Assembly: GCF_002995495.1 (NCBI RefSeq) | Contig: NZ_PVZV01000009.1 | Span: 1-64,000, forward strand | Direction: 5' to 3' | Source: Actinocorallia populi | GTDB lineage: Bacteria > Actinomycetota > Actinomycetes > Streptosporangiales > Streptosporangiaceae | Length of the DNA stretch: 64,000 nucleotides | In this document: in pieces, positions 19,704-27,437 of the stretch | Layout of the letters: each line of letters opens with the position of its first letter | Position numbering within the stretch: the first letter of the stretch is position 1 | Made by a program: the position numbers and the translations under genes | Notes under the pieces: generated by a model | What the model was told of the DNA's origin: nothing | Seen by the model: only the letters and a program-made list of their open reading frames with translations | The model's database searches: none

Positions 19704-21497
19704 TCACCCTTCGGCCAGCAGGGCCTCCAGTTCACGGACGGCGGTCCTGAGGTGGGCGGCGAAGTCGAACATCGCCGCGGCGACCGGTTCGGGAGTGCTG
19801 AGGTAGAGGTTGAAACGGTCGGGGAGCAGGACATAGGCGATGCCTATGCATTTGTCACTGGTGGAGCCGAAACCGAAGTACTGGATGTTGACCGAGGGCG
19901 CGGAACTGGTGCTGAGGTAGTCGTCGCGGGTGACGGTCCAGCCGGGGGTGTCGTAGAGGGCCAGGTGCTCGGTGACGCCCAGTTCGGGTCCACGGCGGCG
20001 CTGGATCCACTGCAGTTCCCACAGGTGCTGCTCGGGGGCGTCACCGGCCTGGCACTGCTTGGCGCGTTCGACGTGTTTGTCGGCGGCGGCACGGAAGGCG
20101 GCCAGACGGGTGGCCTTGTCGGCGGCGGCATCGTCCATGACGGAGACGAAGCGCAGGATCTCCGGGGTGACGACGCGCATGGCCTCGGTGCGGCCGCGAC
20201 GGAAATGGCGGGTCGCGATGGACTCGTAGGTGGCGCCCGTGAGGCCCTTGGAACGCTTGTGGGCGAGCTGGTAGGCCATCTGGACGAAGGCGTCGGGGGA
20301 GATCTTCAGCTGCTTGGCACGGGTCGTGCCGAAGTCCGGGAACGACAGAGTGCTCGTCGCGGTGTCGGCGGCGTACTGGGCGAAGGCGTCGGCGGCCGCG
20401 CGCACGTCGGCGCGCAGCGTGTCGTCCAGGACGAACTCCACCGGGCGGACGGGCGGGGAGCCGAGAGAGGGCGTCTCGGGGAAGGTGGCGAGGATGTCCT
20501 CGGTGAACGACAGGATCGTGGTGCCGTCCAGGCCGCAGTGCTCGACGTTGATGCCGGCCTGACCGTCCGGGAAGACGATCAGGGAGACGGCCTTGTCGAA
20601 CCAGCGGTCGCCGCTGTCGCCGTGCAGCAGCAGGTCGCAGGCCTCCAGGGAGGTGGCGGGTGCGACGTCCTCCAGGCACAGGCAGAACAGCGCCGACTCG
20701 ACCTCCTCGAGCGCGGCGGGGTTCGCCGGGTCGCAGGCGATGAGGCGACGCCGGGTCCCGGCCCACTCGGCGCGGGCCATGGTCGTCAGGTGCCCGACGG
20801 ACGTGTCCCGCTCCGCCCGTACCTCACCGTCCTTCAGGACGGCCTGGACGCCCGCCGCGAGGTCCTCGCGCGAGTAGGGGCGGCCCTCGGCGTCCAGGAC
20901 CTCCATCCGGAACATGTTGCCCCGGTGGAACACCAGGATGTGCGTGGACTTCGAGGGGCCCGGCTCCGTCTCCGAATACGGGGCGCGGACGGTGTCCTGC
21001 TCGACGCCGGGGATGCGCGTGGTGGCGAACAGGAACTTGTTCTGGTCCATCGACAGGGCCTGCCCGCGCCGCTGGACGGGCGGGATGCGTTCGCCGTCCA
21101 GGCGCAGCTTGTAGTCGACGGCCGCCGCGACGAGCTGCGCGGCCCGCTCGACCTGCCCGAGCGGCGACTCCTCGAAGAGGAAGAAGAAGTTGGCGTTCAG
21201 CGCGATCCTGTCGCGGCGGCCCAGGTAGCGGGACGGCCAGAACAGGTCGAGCCAGCTGTGCACGTCCTCGCGGGCGTCGTACTCCTCCAGCGCCGCGTGC
21301 AGCCTGCGTCCGGGACCGTCGGGGCGCAGGAAGTCGGCGACGGCCGCCTCCGTCTCGGCGAGCTGCTCGTCGGTCAGGAGCGGCGAGCACCACTCGATGA
21401 ACCGTTCGCAGGTGTGGTCGAGCGTCGGCAGAGGTACCCGCGGCAGCCCGTCCTCCAGCGCGAAGGTACGGGCGGGCGTCTCGTGGCTGCTGTTCAC
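19704..21497 (-). CDS. Choline/carnitine O-acyltransferase family protein
   Basis: A 597-residue member of the CoA-dependent choline/carnitine acyltransferase family, best known from eukaryotes and relatively rare in bacteria. The catalytic motif HCGLDGT is present with His320 and the HxxxDG pattern. The N-terminal LPRVPLPTLDHTCERF opening and the middle FFFLFEESP region fit the family, and the length equals that of carnitine acyltransferases. Its start overlaps the stop of the methyltransferase by 4 nt (ATGA), so it is the last gene of a leftward set with a 2-oxoglutarate oxygenase and a TenA-like protein. It may transfer an acyl group to a small hydroxylated, methylated amine made by these neighbours; the acceptor is unknown. 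Confidence 0.88.
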   Translation of the reverse strand: MNSSHETPARTFALEDGLPRVPLPTLDHTCERFIEWCSPLLTDEQLAETEAAVADFLRPDGPGRRLHAALEEYDAREDVHSWLDLFWPSRYLGRRDRIALNANFFFLFEESPLGQVERAAQLVAAAVDYKLRLDGERIPPVQRRGQALSMDQNKFLFATTRIPGVEQDTVRAPYSETEPGPSKSTHILVFHRGNMFRMEVLDAEGRPYSREDLAAGVQAVLKDGEVRAERDTSVGHLTTMARAEWAGTRRRLIACDPANPAALEEVESALFCLCLEDVAPATSLEACDLLLHGDSGDRWFDKAVSLIVFPDGQAGINVEHCGLDGTTILSFTEDILATFPETPSLGSPPVRPVEFVLDDTLRADVRAAADAFAQYAADTATSTLSFPDFGTTRAKQLKISPDAFVQMAYQLAHKRSKGLTGATYESIATRHFRRGRTEAMRVVTPEILRFVSVMDDAAADKATRLAAFRAAADKHVERAKQCQAGDAPEQHLWELQWIQRRRGPELGVTEHLALYDTPGWTVTRDDYLSTSSAPSVNIQYFGFGSTSDKCIGIAYVLLPDRFNLYLSTPEPVAAAMFDFAAHLRTAVRELEALLAEG

Positions 21498-22321
21498 TTT
21501 TCCTCTATCGGAGTGGGGCGAGTTTCCTCGCGGGGACGGGAGATGAAGAGTCGCGCATGGAACCAGCCGTCGGCCTCTCTGCCACGCGGACTCAGCCCGA
21601 TCGTGGCCAGCCGGTCCAGGACGAGCGTGCGCTCCTCGTCGGTGGCGAACCTGCGCTGGCGGAAGAGGCCTTCGGCGCGGACGGTCTCGTAGCCGGCGTC
21701 GGTGAGGACCTCCTCGATGGGATCGAACGGGAACATGCGCAGGACGAAATGCGCCATCCAGGGGCGCCGGTCGCCGAAGGCGTCGATCAGCCGGGAGATG
21801 CTCTTCTCGCCGACGTAGCCCAGGCAGCCGGTGGAGACGACCAGGTCGGTGTCCGCGAGCTTCGCGCGCTGGCGGTCGGTGGGGTCGGCCTCCTCGAAGT
21901 CGGCGTGGACGGCGTCGTCCAGGAACCCGGCGGCCAGGGCGTAGTCGAGCGCGGGCCGCGAGACGTCCAGCCCGACGAAACGTACGGCGCGGGGCGTGCG
22001 GGAGCCGACGAACTCCCGGTCGCGGGCGAGGACGGCCTCATGGCTCTGCGGGCCGTCGCAGTAGCGCTCGTACAGCTCGTCCATCGTCGCGTCGTACTTC
22101 ACCAGCGCGGCGTTGATGCCGTACGAGCAGCCGATGTCCAGGATCCGGGGGACGGCGACTCCGGTGGCGCGGCGGTAGTCCTCGACGAGCCCTTCGAAAT
22201 GGGGCTTGGCGGCCTGCGGAATCCGGTATTCCAGCCTGCGCAGGGTGCTGAAGTAGGTGAGGGGTGTGGGTTCGGTGTAGATGTGATCCAGTGAGACTTT
22301 GCCTGTGCTGTCGACGTGCAC
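21494..22321 (-). CDS. Class I SAM-dependent methyltransferase
   Basis: A 275-residue methyltransferase starting at GTG 22321, with AAGGAGGA 10 nt upstream. AdoMet motif I is ILDIGCSYGINAAL (about residue 60), followed by an acidic second strand region (FVGLDVSRPALDYAL) and later VVSTGCLGYV in place of the usual post-II/III strand. It has no domain that reveals the substrate. It overlaps the acyltransferase by 4 nt and follows the 2-oxoglutarate oxygenase by 112 nt, so it probably modifies the same small molecule, possibly on an amine or a carboxylate. That is inference from context. Confidence 0.85.
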   Translation of the reverse strand: MHVDSTGKVSLDHIYTEPTPLTYFSTLRRLEYRIPQAAKPHFEGLVEDYRRATGVAVPRILDIGCSYGINAALVKYDATMDELYERYCDGPQSHEAVLARDREFVGSRTPRAVRFVGLDVSRPALDYALAAGFLDDAVHADFEEADPTDRQRAKLADTDLVVSTGCLGYVGEKSISRLIDAFGDRRPWMAHFVLRMFPFDPIEEVLTDAGYETVRAEGLFRQRRFATDEERTLVLDRLATIGLSPRGREADGWFHARLFISRPREETRPTPIEEK

Positions 22322-22433
22322 GGTCTCGTCTTCCTCCTTGAGTGGTGCGGGATGCCGGGGAGGTGAGGGCCGTCCCCCGGAGAGGCGGAGCCGGACGGAC
22401 GCGGCGAACGGATCGGCCGGCCGGGGTCCGGGA

Positions 22434-23279
22434 TCAGTCGAGCAGGAGGTCGCCCCGGACGGCGCGTCCGGCTTCCACGTGGACGGGGAGCACGCGGCCG
22501 AACAGCTGTCTCGTGCGGGAGGCGCTGCCGATCACCCCGGGGCGCCCGCTGTAGGCGAAGATCGCCGAGTGCCGTTCGGCGGCGCCCGCCACGGGACTCA
22601 CGCGGTGCAGCGAGAAGCGGCCCTTGAACAGCTGGAGGTCCCTGGGCCGGAGGGCGAGGCGGCGGACGAGGTGATCACCGCGGCCGTCGATGACGGCGCG
22701 GACGTCGTCGAAGTTCTCCGACTCCGCCGATCTGATGCCGGGGCAGTACTCGAAGACGCCGCCGGATTCGGGGGCCTGCGTCAGCATGCTGACGGTGAAC
22801 TCGTTGGTGTCGAAGTGCCAGGGGTGCTCCATGCCCGGACGGACGACGTTCAGGCACAGGCCCGAGAGGGGGTCGGCGAGTTCGTGCACCCGCTCCAGGC
22901 CGAAGCAGTCGGCCACGAAGCGCTGGAACACCGGGTGGGTGTAGAGCCGGTGGACGATCAGTTCCCCGGGGATGAGGTCGCGTGCGACGAAGGCGTTCCC
23001 GCGCTGGAACTCGACGCGTCCGGGATGGTCGGCGGGCAGGTCGCCGTCCACCGCGATGTTGTAGACGTTGACGGTCTCGACGTCATAGTGGGCGCGCGGG
23101 GCGACCTTGGCGCCCTCGTCCCGGAGGACCTCCTCGAGTTCCGGCCGGACGAAGTCGGTGAGCACGCAACAACCGGTATCCGCCAATTCTGCTCTGACCT
23201 GGGATATCACCGCTTTCCACTGCGGTCCGCCCGCCTCGTGGAGGGGATATCTTGCCGTGTCGACCACCTGCTCCAACAT
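22434..23279 (-). CDS. Fe(II)/2-oxoglutarate-dependent oxygenase, HalD/BesD-like fold
   Basis: About 281 residues from ATG 23279; an upstream in-frame ATG at 23318 is also possible and neither has a good ribosome binding site. The facial triad is visible: HPWHFDTNEF gives His155 and Asp157, and RFSLHRVSPV gives His225, with Arg236 placed to bind 2-oxoglutarate. The sequence pattern (ADPLSGLCLNV, GGVFEYCPGIR, LRPRDLQLFKGR, RTRQLFGR) matches the family that includes free-amino-acid radical halogenases such as BesD. Halogenases replace the Asp with Gly; here Asp is kept, so hydroxylation or desaturation of an amino acid-like substrate is more likely. It is part of a leftward gene set with a methyltransferase and a carnitine-type acyltransferase. 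Confidence 0.85.
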   Translation of the reverse strand: MLEQVVDTARYPLHEAGGPQWKAVISQVRAELADTGCCVLTDFVRPELEEVLRDEGAKVAPRAHYDVETVNVYNIAVDGDLPADHPGRVEFQRGNAFVARDLIPGELIVHRLYTHPVFQRFVADCFGLERVHELADPLSGLCLNVVRPGMEHPWHFDTNEFTVSMLTQAPESGGVFEYCPGIRSAESENFDDVRAVIDGRGDHLVRRLALRPRDLQLFKGRFSLHRVSPVAGAAERHSAIFAYSGRPGVIGSASRTRQLFGRVLPVHVEAGRAVRGDLLLD

Positions 23280-23398
23280 GGCAAATGATCTAACCCCGGA
23301 TTCCTCCGCGGTCTCCATACCCCGCGGATGAAAAATGGCGAAAATCAACTTCCGAGAGTTTTCTCGAGAGTGTTCTCCCCGGTCGGTCCGGTCGCCGG

Positions 23399-24064
23399 TC
23401 ACTCCAGTCCGGTGACGAGGGAGTCCCAGAAGGCCGCCTCGTACACGTGGAGCGCCTGGGCGGCCCGCAGCGCCTCGACCGGGTCCTCGCCGGCGTCCAG
23501 CCCCTCCACGACCGCCGCCTCGGCCTGCTGCGCGAACCCGGGCGGCGGTGTCGCGAAGAACCGGAAGAAGCCCACGGCCTCCTCCGCCAGGCCGTACCGG
23601 GACGTCAGGGCGTCGGCGACCCGCCCGCAGTAACCGCCCCATTCGTCGAGGTTCGCGATCATCGCCAGGGCCACCGCGCTGCGCGTTCCGTAAACGGCGC
23701 ACCAGGCGAGGTAGGCCGGATAGACCTGCGCGAACGGAAGCGGCGCATACTCGTTGAGCTCCTTTTCCCCCCAGCCGAGCGCGGTGGAGAAGTCCAGCAG
23801 CAGAGAAGACGCCTGCGCCTCGCCCTGAGCGAGCCCGAGGAACAGGTCACCGGCCGATCCGTCGGGAAAACGCGACGCGAGCAGCGCGAAACTCCGCTGG
23901 TCGCTCCTGACGATCCGGAATTCCTCGCCGGCCAGCCAGTTCAGCCGTTCTCTCGGCAGTTCTCCGGATTCCAGCAGCTCGACGAAACGGTTCTCATCAG
24001 GTCGGGTGGCGATATCGTCGCGGGCCTGGCGGACCAGCTCCCCGGCGAAGAAGTCCTCACTCAT
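23399..24064 (-). CDS. TenA/heme-oxygenase-like helical protein
   Basis: A 221-residue all-helical protein from ATG 24064, directly preceded by a run of six G. Landmarks such as WLAGEEFRIVRSDQRSF, YLAWCAVYGTRSAVALAMIANL and FWDSLVTGLE fit the heme-oxygenase-like superfamily that holds TenA thiaminases, PqqC and the diiron oxidases (HDOs). I could not confirm a full set of diiron ligands, so its chemistry is undecided. In bes-type pathways an HDO works next to a BesD-like oxygenase, and that pairing is echoed here. It is the first gene of the leftward enzyme set, 119 nt upstream of the oxygenase. Confidence 0.7.
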   Translation of the reverse strand: MSEDFFAGELVRQARDDIATRPDENRFVELLESGELPRERLNWLAGEEFRIVRSDQRSFALLASRFPDGSAGDLFLGLAQGEAQASSLLLDFSTALGWGEKELNEYAPLPFAQVYPAYLAWCAVYGTRSAVALAMIANLDEWGGYCGRVADALTSRYGLAEEAVGFFRFFATPPPGFAQQAEAAVVEGLDAGEDPVEALRAAQALHVYEAAFWDSLVTGLE

Positions 24065-24087
24065 CCCCCCAAGGGATCACCGCGGGG

Positions 24088-24510
24088 TCAACCTGTCAAC
24101 GCCCCCAGATACTTCTCTATGCTCACGCGGAAGTCCGGGACGATCTCATAGCGTGACAGCTCCCCGAAGGGCACCCACCGTGCCTCCGAGATCTCCGACG
24201 GGTCGGGCGTCAGCTCCCTGCCGCGAGCCCGGAAGGCGAAGTCGAAGAAGACGAAGTGCACCGGACGGGACCTGCCGTCCGGATCGATGAGCTCGCCCCA
24301 GTGCACCAGCCGCTCCAGGGCGACCTCGAGCCCCGTCTCCTCCACGGCCTCCCGCAGCGCCGCCTCCGCGAGCGTCTCCCCGGGCTCGACGTGACCGCCG
24401 GGAGGCGTCCAGAGGTCGCCCCACTTCGGCTGCCGGATCAGCAGGACCTCGTCCTCCGGACTGACGATGAGCGCCGACACGATGACCTCGACCCCACGCG
24501 GAAAATTCAC
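24088..24510 (-). CDS. Nudix hydrolase
   Basis: A 140-residue protein with a complete Nudix box (GGHVEPGETLAEAALREAV followed by EETGL), which binds Mg2+ and hydrolyses nucleoside diphosphates linked to another moiety. GTG 24510 is used because purine-rich GAGGAAAGAGGG lies upstream and the fold begins right after it (GVEVIVSALIV). The family is broad and the substrate cannot be read. It lies 23 nt upstream of the TenA-like gene on the same strand, so it may share a transcript with the enzyme set, and it is divergent from the HNH endonuclease gene. Confidence 0.88.
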   Translation of the reverse strand: MNFPRGVEVIVSALIVSPEDEVLLIRQPKWGDLWTPPGGHVEPGETLAEAALREAVEETGLEVALERLVHWGELIDPDGRSRPVHFVFFDFAFRARGRELTPDPSEISEARWVPFGELSRYEIVPDFRVSIEKYLGALTG

Positions 24511-24548
24511 GGCACCCTCTTTCCTCCGTCGATGTCCCTCGGCGTCGT

Positions 24549-24554
24549 TAGTCT
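24549..24554 (+). promoter_or_regulatory. -10 element of the HNH endonuclease gene (leaderless)
   Basis: TAGTCT at 24549-24554 ends 7 nt before GTG 24562, and no ribosome binding site is present in that gap. This is the usual geometry of leaderless actinobacterial genes. The -35 is not recognisable. Confidence 0.45.
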
Positions 24555-24561
24555 GGCAGCC

Positions 24562-25428
24562 GTGAGCCTCGTGGAGCGGATCATGAACATCCGCATGTGG
24601 CAGCAGAACGGCAGGCGCGCGCCGCACAAGCCGCTGCTCCTGCTGTACGCGCTCGCCCGCTTCCAGCGCGAGGGCGAGGGGCCGATCCTCTACTCGGCGG
24701 CCGAGAAGGAACTCGCCGAGCTCATCCGCGACTTCGGCCCGCCGGGGGCGGCCGGGCCCTACTATCCCTTCGACCGCCTCGCCAACGACGACGACCTGTG
24801 GACGGTCGCGACCGGCGACGGGCTTCCCAGCCCCGGCGACTCACCCGTCAGACTCCGCGAGACGGGCGCCGTCGGCCGTTTCACCCCCAGCGTCGTCGCC
24901 GAGCTCCGCACCCGTCCCGAGAAGCTCCTCGAGGCCGCGCGCGCCCTCCTCGACGCGAACTTCCCCGAGTCCCTCCACGAGAGCATCTGCGACGCCGTGG
25001 GCCTGGACCTCCACCGGACTCCGTACGTCCTGCGCCGGGTGACGCGCCCCCGCGACCCGGCCTTCCGCCGGGCCGTCCTGAACGCCTACGCCCACCGCTG
25101 CGCGTTCTGCGACTACGAGGGCCGCCTGGCCGGGACCACGGTCGGCCTGGACGCCGCCCACATCCGCTGGTTCGCCTTCGACGGCCCCGACACCCTCGAC
25201 AACTCCCTCTGCCTCTGCTCCCTGCACCACGTCCTCTTCGACAAGGGCGTCCTCACCCTCACCCACGACCACCGCGTCCGCGTCACCGACGCCTTCACCG
25301 GCGGCACCCCCACCACCCGCGCCCAGGTCCACGCCCTGGCGGGCCGCCCCGTCGCCCCGCCCGTCCCGGCCCTCGCCTCCGCCCACCTCACCTGGCACCA
25401 CGCCCAGGTCTTCCACGGCGCCGCCTGA
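24562..25428 (+). CDS. HNH endonuclease of the phosphorothioated-DNA-binding type (type IV restriction)
   Basis: A 288-residue protein from GTG 24562. The N-terminal half starts with MWQQNGRRAPHKPLLLLYAL and EFGP/YPF-like elements (here DFGPPG, YYPFDRL), the pattern I associate with the sulfur-binding domain of ScoMcrA/SprMcrA-type enzymes. The C-terminal HNH nuclease has CAFCDYEG, a DAAHIRW histidine, DNSLCLCSLHHVLFDKG, and a second Cys pair for zinc. These enzymes recognise phosphorothioate-modified DNA and cut nearby, restricting incoming modified DNA. No dnd modification genes are in the window, consistent with a stand-alone type IV restriction enzyme. Loss of sulfur-binding specificity in this copy cannot be excluded. 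Confidence 0.85.
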   Translation: MSLVERIMNIRMWQQNGRRAPHKPLLLLYALARFQREGEGPILYSAAEKELAELIRDFGPPGAAGPYYPFDRLANDDDLWTVATGDGLPSPGDSPVRLRETGAVGRFTPSVVAELRTRPEKLLEAARALLDANFPESLHESICDAVGLDLHRTPYVLRRVTRPRDPAFRRAVLNAYAHRCAFCDYEGRLAGTTVGLDAAHIRWFAFDGPDTLDNSLCLCSLHHVLFDKGVLTLTHDHRVRVTDAFTGGTPTTRAQVHALAGRPVAPPVPALASAHLTWHHAQVFHGAA

Positions 25429-25488
25429 CCGGAAGGGCGGTTCCCGGACGGGCCTCGGCGGTGTGCCCGGGGCCGTGCGGGCCTCGGG

Positions 25489-26076
25489 TCACACGCGGGA
25501 GTACCAGGTGACGAGGACGCCGTTGTCGAAGGGGCGGCGGCGGGTGGGGGTGAAGTAGGCGGGGCTGAATCCGGTGGAGAAGAGGGGGATCCCGGTGCCG
25601 GCCACCACGGGGTAGCTCTTGATGATGAGCTCGTCGACCTCGGGGAGGAGGGAGCCGGCGAGCCTGCCGCCGCCGCACAGCCAGATGTCCAGGCCGTCCT
25701 CCTTCTTGAGGTCCCGCACCAGGGAGAGCGGGTCGCCGTCCACCAGTTCCACGGACGGGTCGGCGATCTCGCCGAGGGACGTGGAGACCACGTACTGGCG
25801 CAGGTGGGCGTAGGGGCTGGTGATGCCGATGTCGAGGGCGGGCCGGTAGGTGCCCAGGCCCATCACGAGGGTGTCGCACCGCTTGTTCGGCGCGTTCTCG
25901 AGGCCGACGGCGGCGCGGATGTGGGTCGGGACGAACTCCGGGTGCTGCTCGTTCATCCAGGCGCTGTAGTCGGCGGCCTCCTGCCCTTCGCCCTGGGGGT
26001 AGAAGTCGACCTCGCCGCCGGGCCCGGCGATGAAGCCGTCGATGGAGGCGCCGACGTAGTAGACGAGTTTGCGCAT
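25489..26076 (-). CDS. Dihydrofolate reductase family (RibD C-terminal domain) protein
   Basis: A 195-residue protein from ATG 26076 with AAGGAGAGG directly upstream. It opens with KLVYYVGASIDGFIAGPGGEVDF, the typical start of the RibD-C/DHFR-like reductase family, and contains VMGLGTY, WLCGGGRLAGSLL and IPLFSTGF, which form the NADPH-binding fold. Such stand-alone proteins are NADPH-dependent reductases of unknown substrate, unlike true FolA. It is divergent from a TetR gene whose operator-like repeats fill the 97-nt gap, so it is probably the regulator's target. It is convergent with the HNH gene. Confidence 0.88.
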   Translation of the reverse strand: MRKLVYYVGASIDGFIAGPGGEVDFYPQGEGQEAADYSAWMNEQHPEFVPTHIRAAVGLENAPNKRCDTLVMGLGTYRPALDIGITSPYAHLRQYVVSTSLGEIADPSVELVDGDPLSLVRDLKKEDGLDIWLCGGGRLAGSLLPEVDELIIKSYPVVAGTGIPLFSTGFSPAYFTPTRRRPFDNGVLVTWYSRV

Positions 26077-26085
26077 GCCTCTCCT

Positions 26086-26148
26086 TAGTACTGCGGTTGA
26101 TGTACTCCGCTTGCAGTGGTCTGAACTTAGTACTCTGGTTGCAGTGGT
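26086..26148. promoter_or_regulatory. Triple direct repeat in the divergent DHFR-like/TetR promoter
   Basis: Three related units of about 20 bp: TAGTACTGCGGTTGA (26086-26100), TGTACTCCGCTTGCAGTGGT (26101-26120) and TAGTACTCTGGTTGCAGTGGT (26128-26148). Each contains a GTACT core followed by YTTG; the last two share TTGCAGTGGT. They occupy the space between the two divergent starts and are likely binding sites for the TetR protein. Confidence 0.6.
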
Positions 26149-26173
26149 GTCAACGCGCTCAAGGGAGAGGCAC

Positions 26174-26797
26174 ATGCGACAGAATCCGGCCCGCCGTACC
26201 GCGCTGCTGGACGCGGCCATCGAGGTGCTCGCACGGGAGGGCTCGCGAGGGCTGACCCTGCGGGCCATCGACGCCGAGGCCGGGGTGCCGGGCGGCACGG
26301 CGTCCAACTACTTCGCCAACCGGGGGGACCTGCTGGCCCAGGTGATGCGGCGGACCAGGGAGCGCCTCGTCCCCGATCCGGTCGTGCTGGCCAAGACGCT
26401 GCGGCGCGCGCCCGACCAGGCGCTGGCCGCGGACCTGATGCGCGACCTCCTGGCCCGGATGCGCGGCGACCGCGCGAGCAACCTCGCCATGCTGGAGCTG
26501 CGCCTGGAGGCCACCCGCCGGCCCGAACTCCACGCCGAGCTCAGCGAGTTCCTGACCGCCGAGCACCGGGAGAACATCGACTACCACGTGGAGGCGGGCC
26601 TGCCCGGCGGCCGCACCGGCGTCGCGCTCCTGTACTTCGCGATGCTCGGCATCGTCATCGACGACCTCACCGTCCCCGAGATCACGGCCGCCTACTCCAC
26701 CGACGACCTGATCGGGGAACTGGCCGTCCGCCTCCTTCCCGACGGGGTCGGGACGCCCACTCCGGACGACGGACCGCCGGCCGGCACCGGGGCGTGA
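26174..26797 (+). CDS. TetR-family transcriptional repressor
   Basis: A 207-residue regulator from ATG 26174 (GGGAGAGG upstream). The N-terminal HTH reads TLRAIDAEAGVPGGTASNYFANRGDLL, a standard TetR recognition helix region ending in the YF motif. The C-terminal ligand domain is helical and ends in a Pro/Gly/Asp-rich tail (about residues 193-207) that looks disordered. It is divergent from the DHFR-like reductase with three repeats between, so local repression of both genes is likely. Ligand unknown. Confidence 0.9.
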   Translation: MRQNPARRTALLDAAIEVLAREGSRGLTLRAIDAEAGVPGGTASNYFANRGDLLAQVMRRTRERLVPDPVVLAKTLRRAPDQALAADLMRDLLARMRGDRASNLAMLELRLEATRRPELHAELSEFLTAEHRENIDYHVEAGLPGGRTGVALLYFAMLGIVIDDLTVPEITAAYSTDDLIGELAVRLLPDGVGTPTPDDGPPAGTGA

Positions 26798-27437
26798 AAC
26801 CCGGCCTCGCGGGGCTTCGTCGGCTTCGACCCTCCGGCCGGCTGCTCGCCGTGCCGGACCACTTGACCGCCGCGGTCCCGTCAGGGGTCCCGTCGACGCC
26901 TGCCGGCTGGCCGTTATGGGCCATTTCGCGGGTGGCGGCGGAGCCCCGCGCGCCGCCGGGAGGCGGCCGTCCCCGCAGGTTGCGATCCCGTCGTGGTCCG
27001 GGCCGTCGACATCCGCCACGGCGGCCGGTGTTGTTCGGCGTTATGTGGCGGCTGACGCAATACTCGTTAAATCTGTAGAGAAAGATTGGGTTAGGGTGAT
27101 GCCAACGGTTAGAGTGCACATTCGCCGGAGTGATGGTGTGGAGTGGGAGGCCGTTGGCGGACGAGCCCGGAGTGGACGGGGAACATTCCCCGAACAGGGC
27201 GAATGCTAATCTTTCGGGCGGTCCTTTCGGACTTCCCCAACTGGACGTCCTGGTCGCGCGTATCCTGGCGCTCGGGGCGGGGGCATGGCGGCTCCGGACC
27301 GCGTCGTGGACGCGGCGCTCCCGGCTTGTGCGCAGGCGGGAGGGCGTGGCGCGCTTCACCCCTCCTCCCCTCCTGAGAGGGACCTTCCAGGGCTCTTCCT
27401 CCCCGGACGAAGGGGACGGCCGGAAAAGAGGAGGGGA
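26798..27437 (+). other. 640-bp non-coding region upstream of the nine-gene GAP1 system
   Basis: No credible gene is visible on either strand. Positions 27040-27140 are clearly AT-richer than the surroundings. Candidate -10 boxes are TAGGGT (27092-27097, within GGGTTAGGGTGA) and TAATCT (27207-27212). The 5' leader to ATG 27438 would then be 220-340 nt. GAGGAGGGG right before the ATG is the ribosome binding site. I see no strong terminator for the upstream TetR gene. Confidence 0.45.

Noticed and set aside
22434-23279. Radical halogenase call for the BesD-like oxygenase
   Set aside because: The metal-binding motif is His-Phe-Asp; halogenases of this family need Gly or Ala at the Asp position to leave room for chloride.
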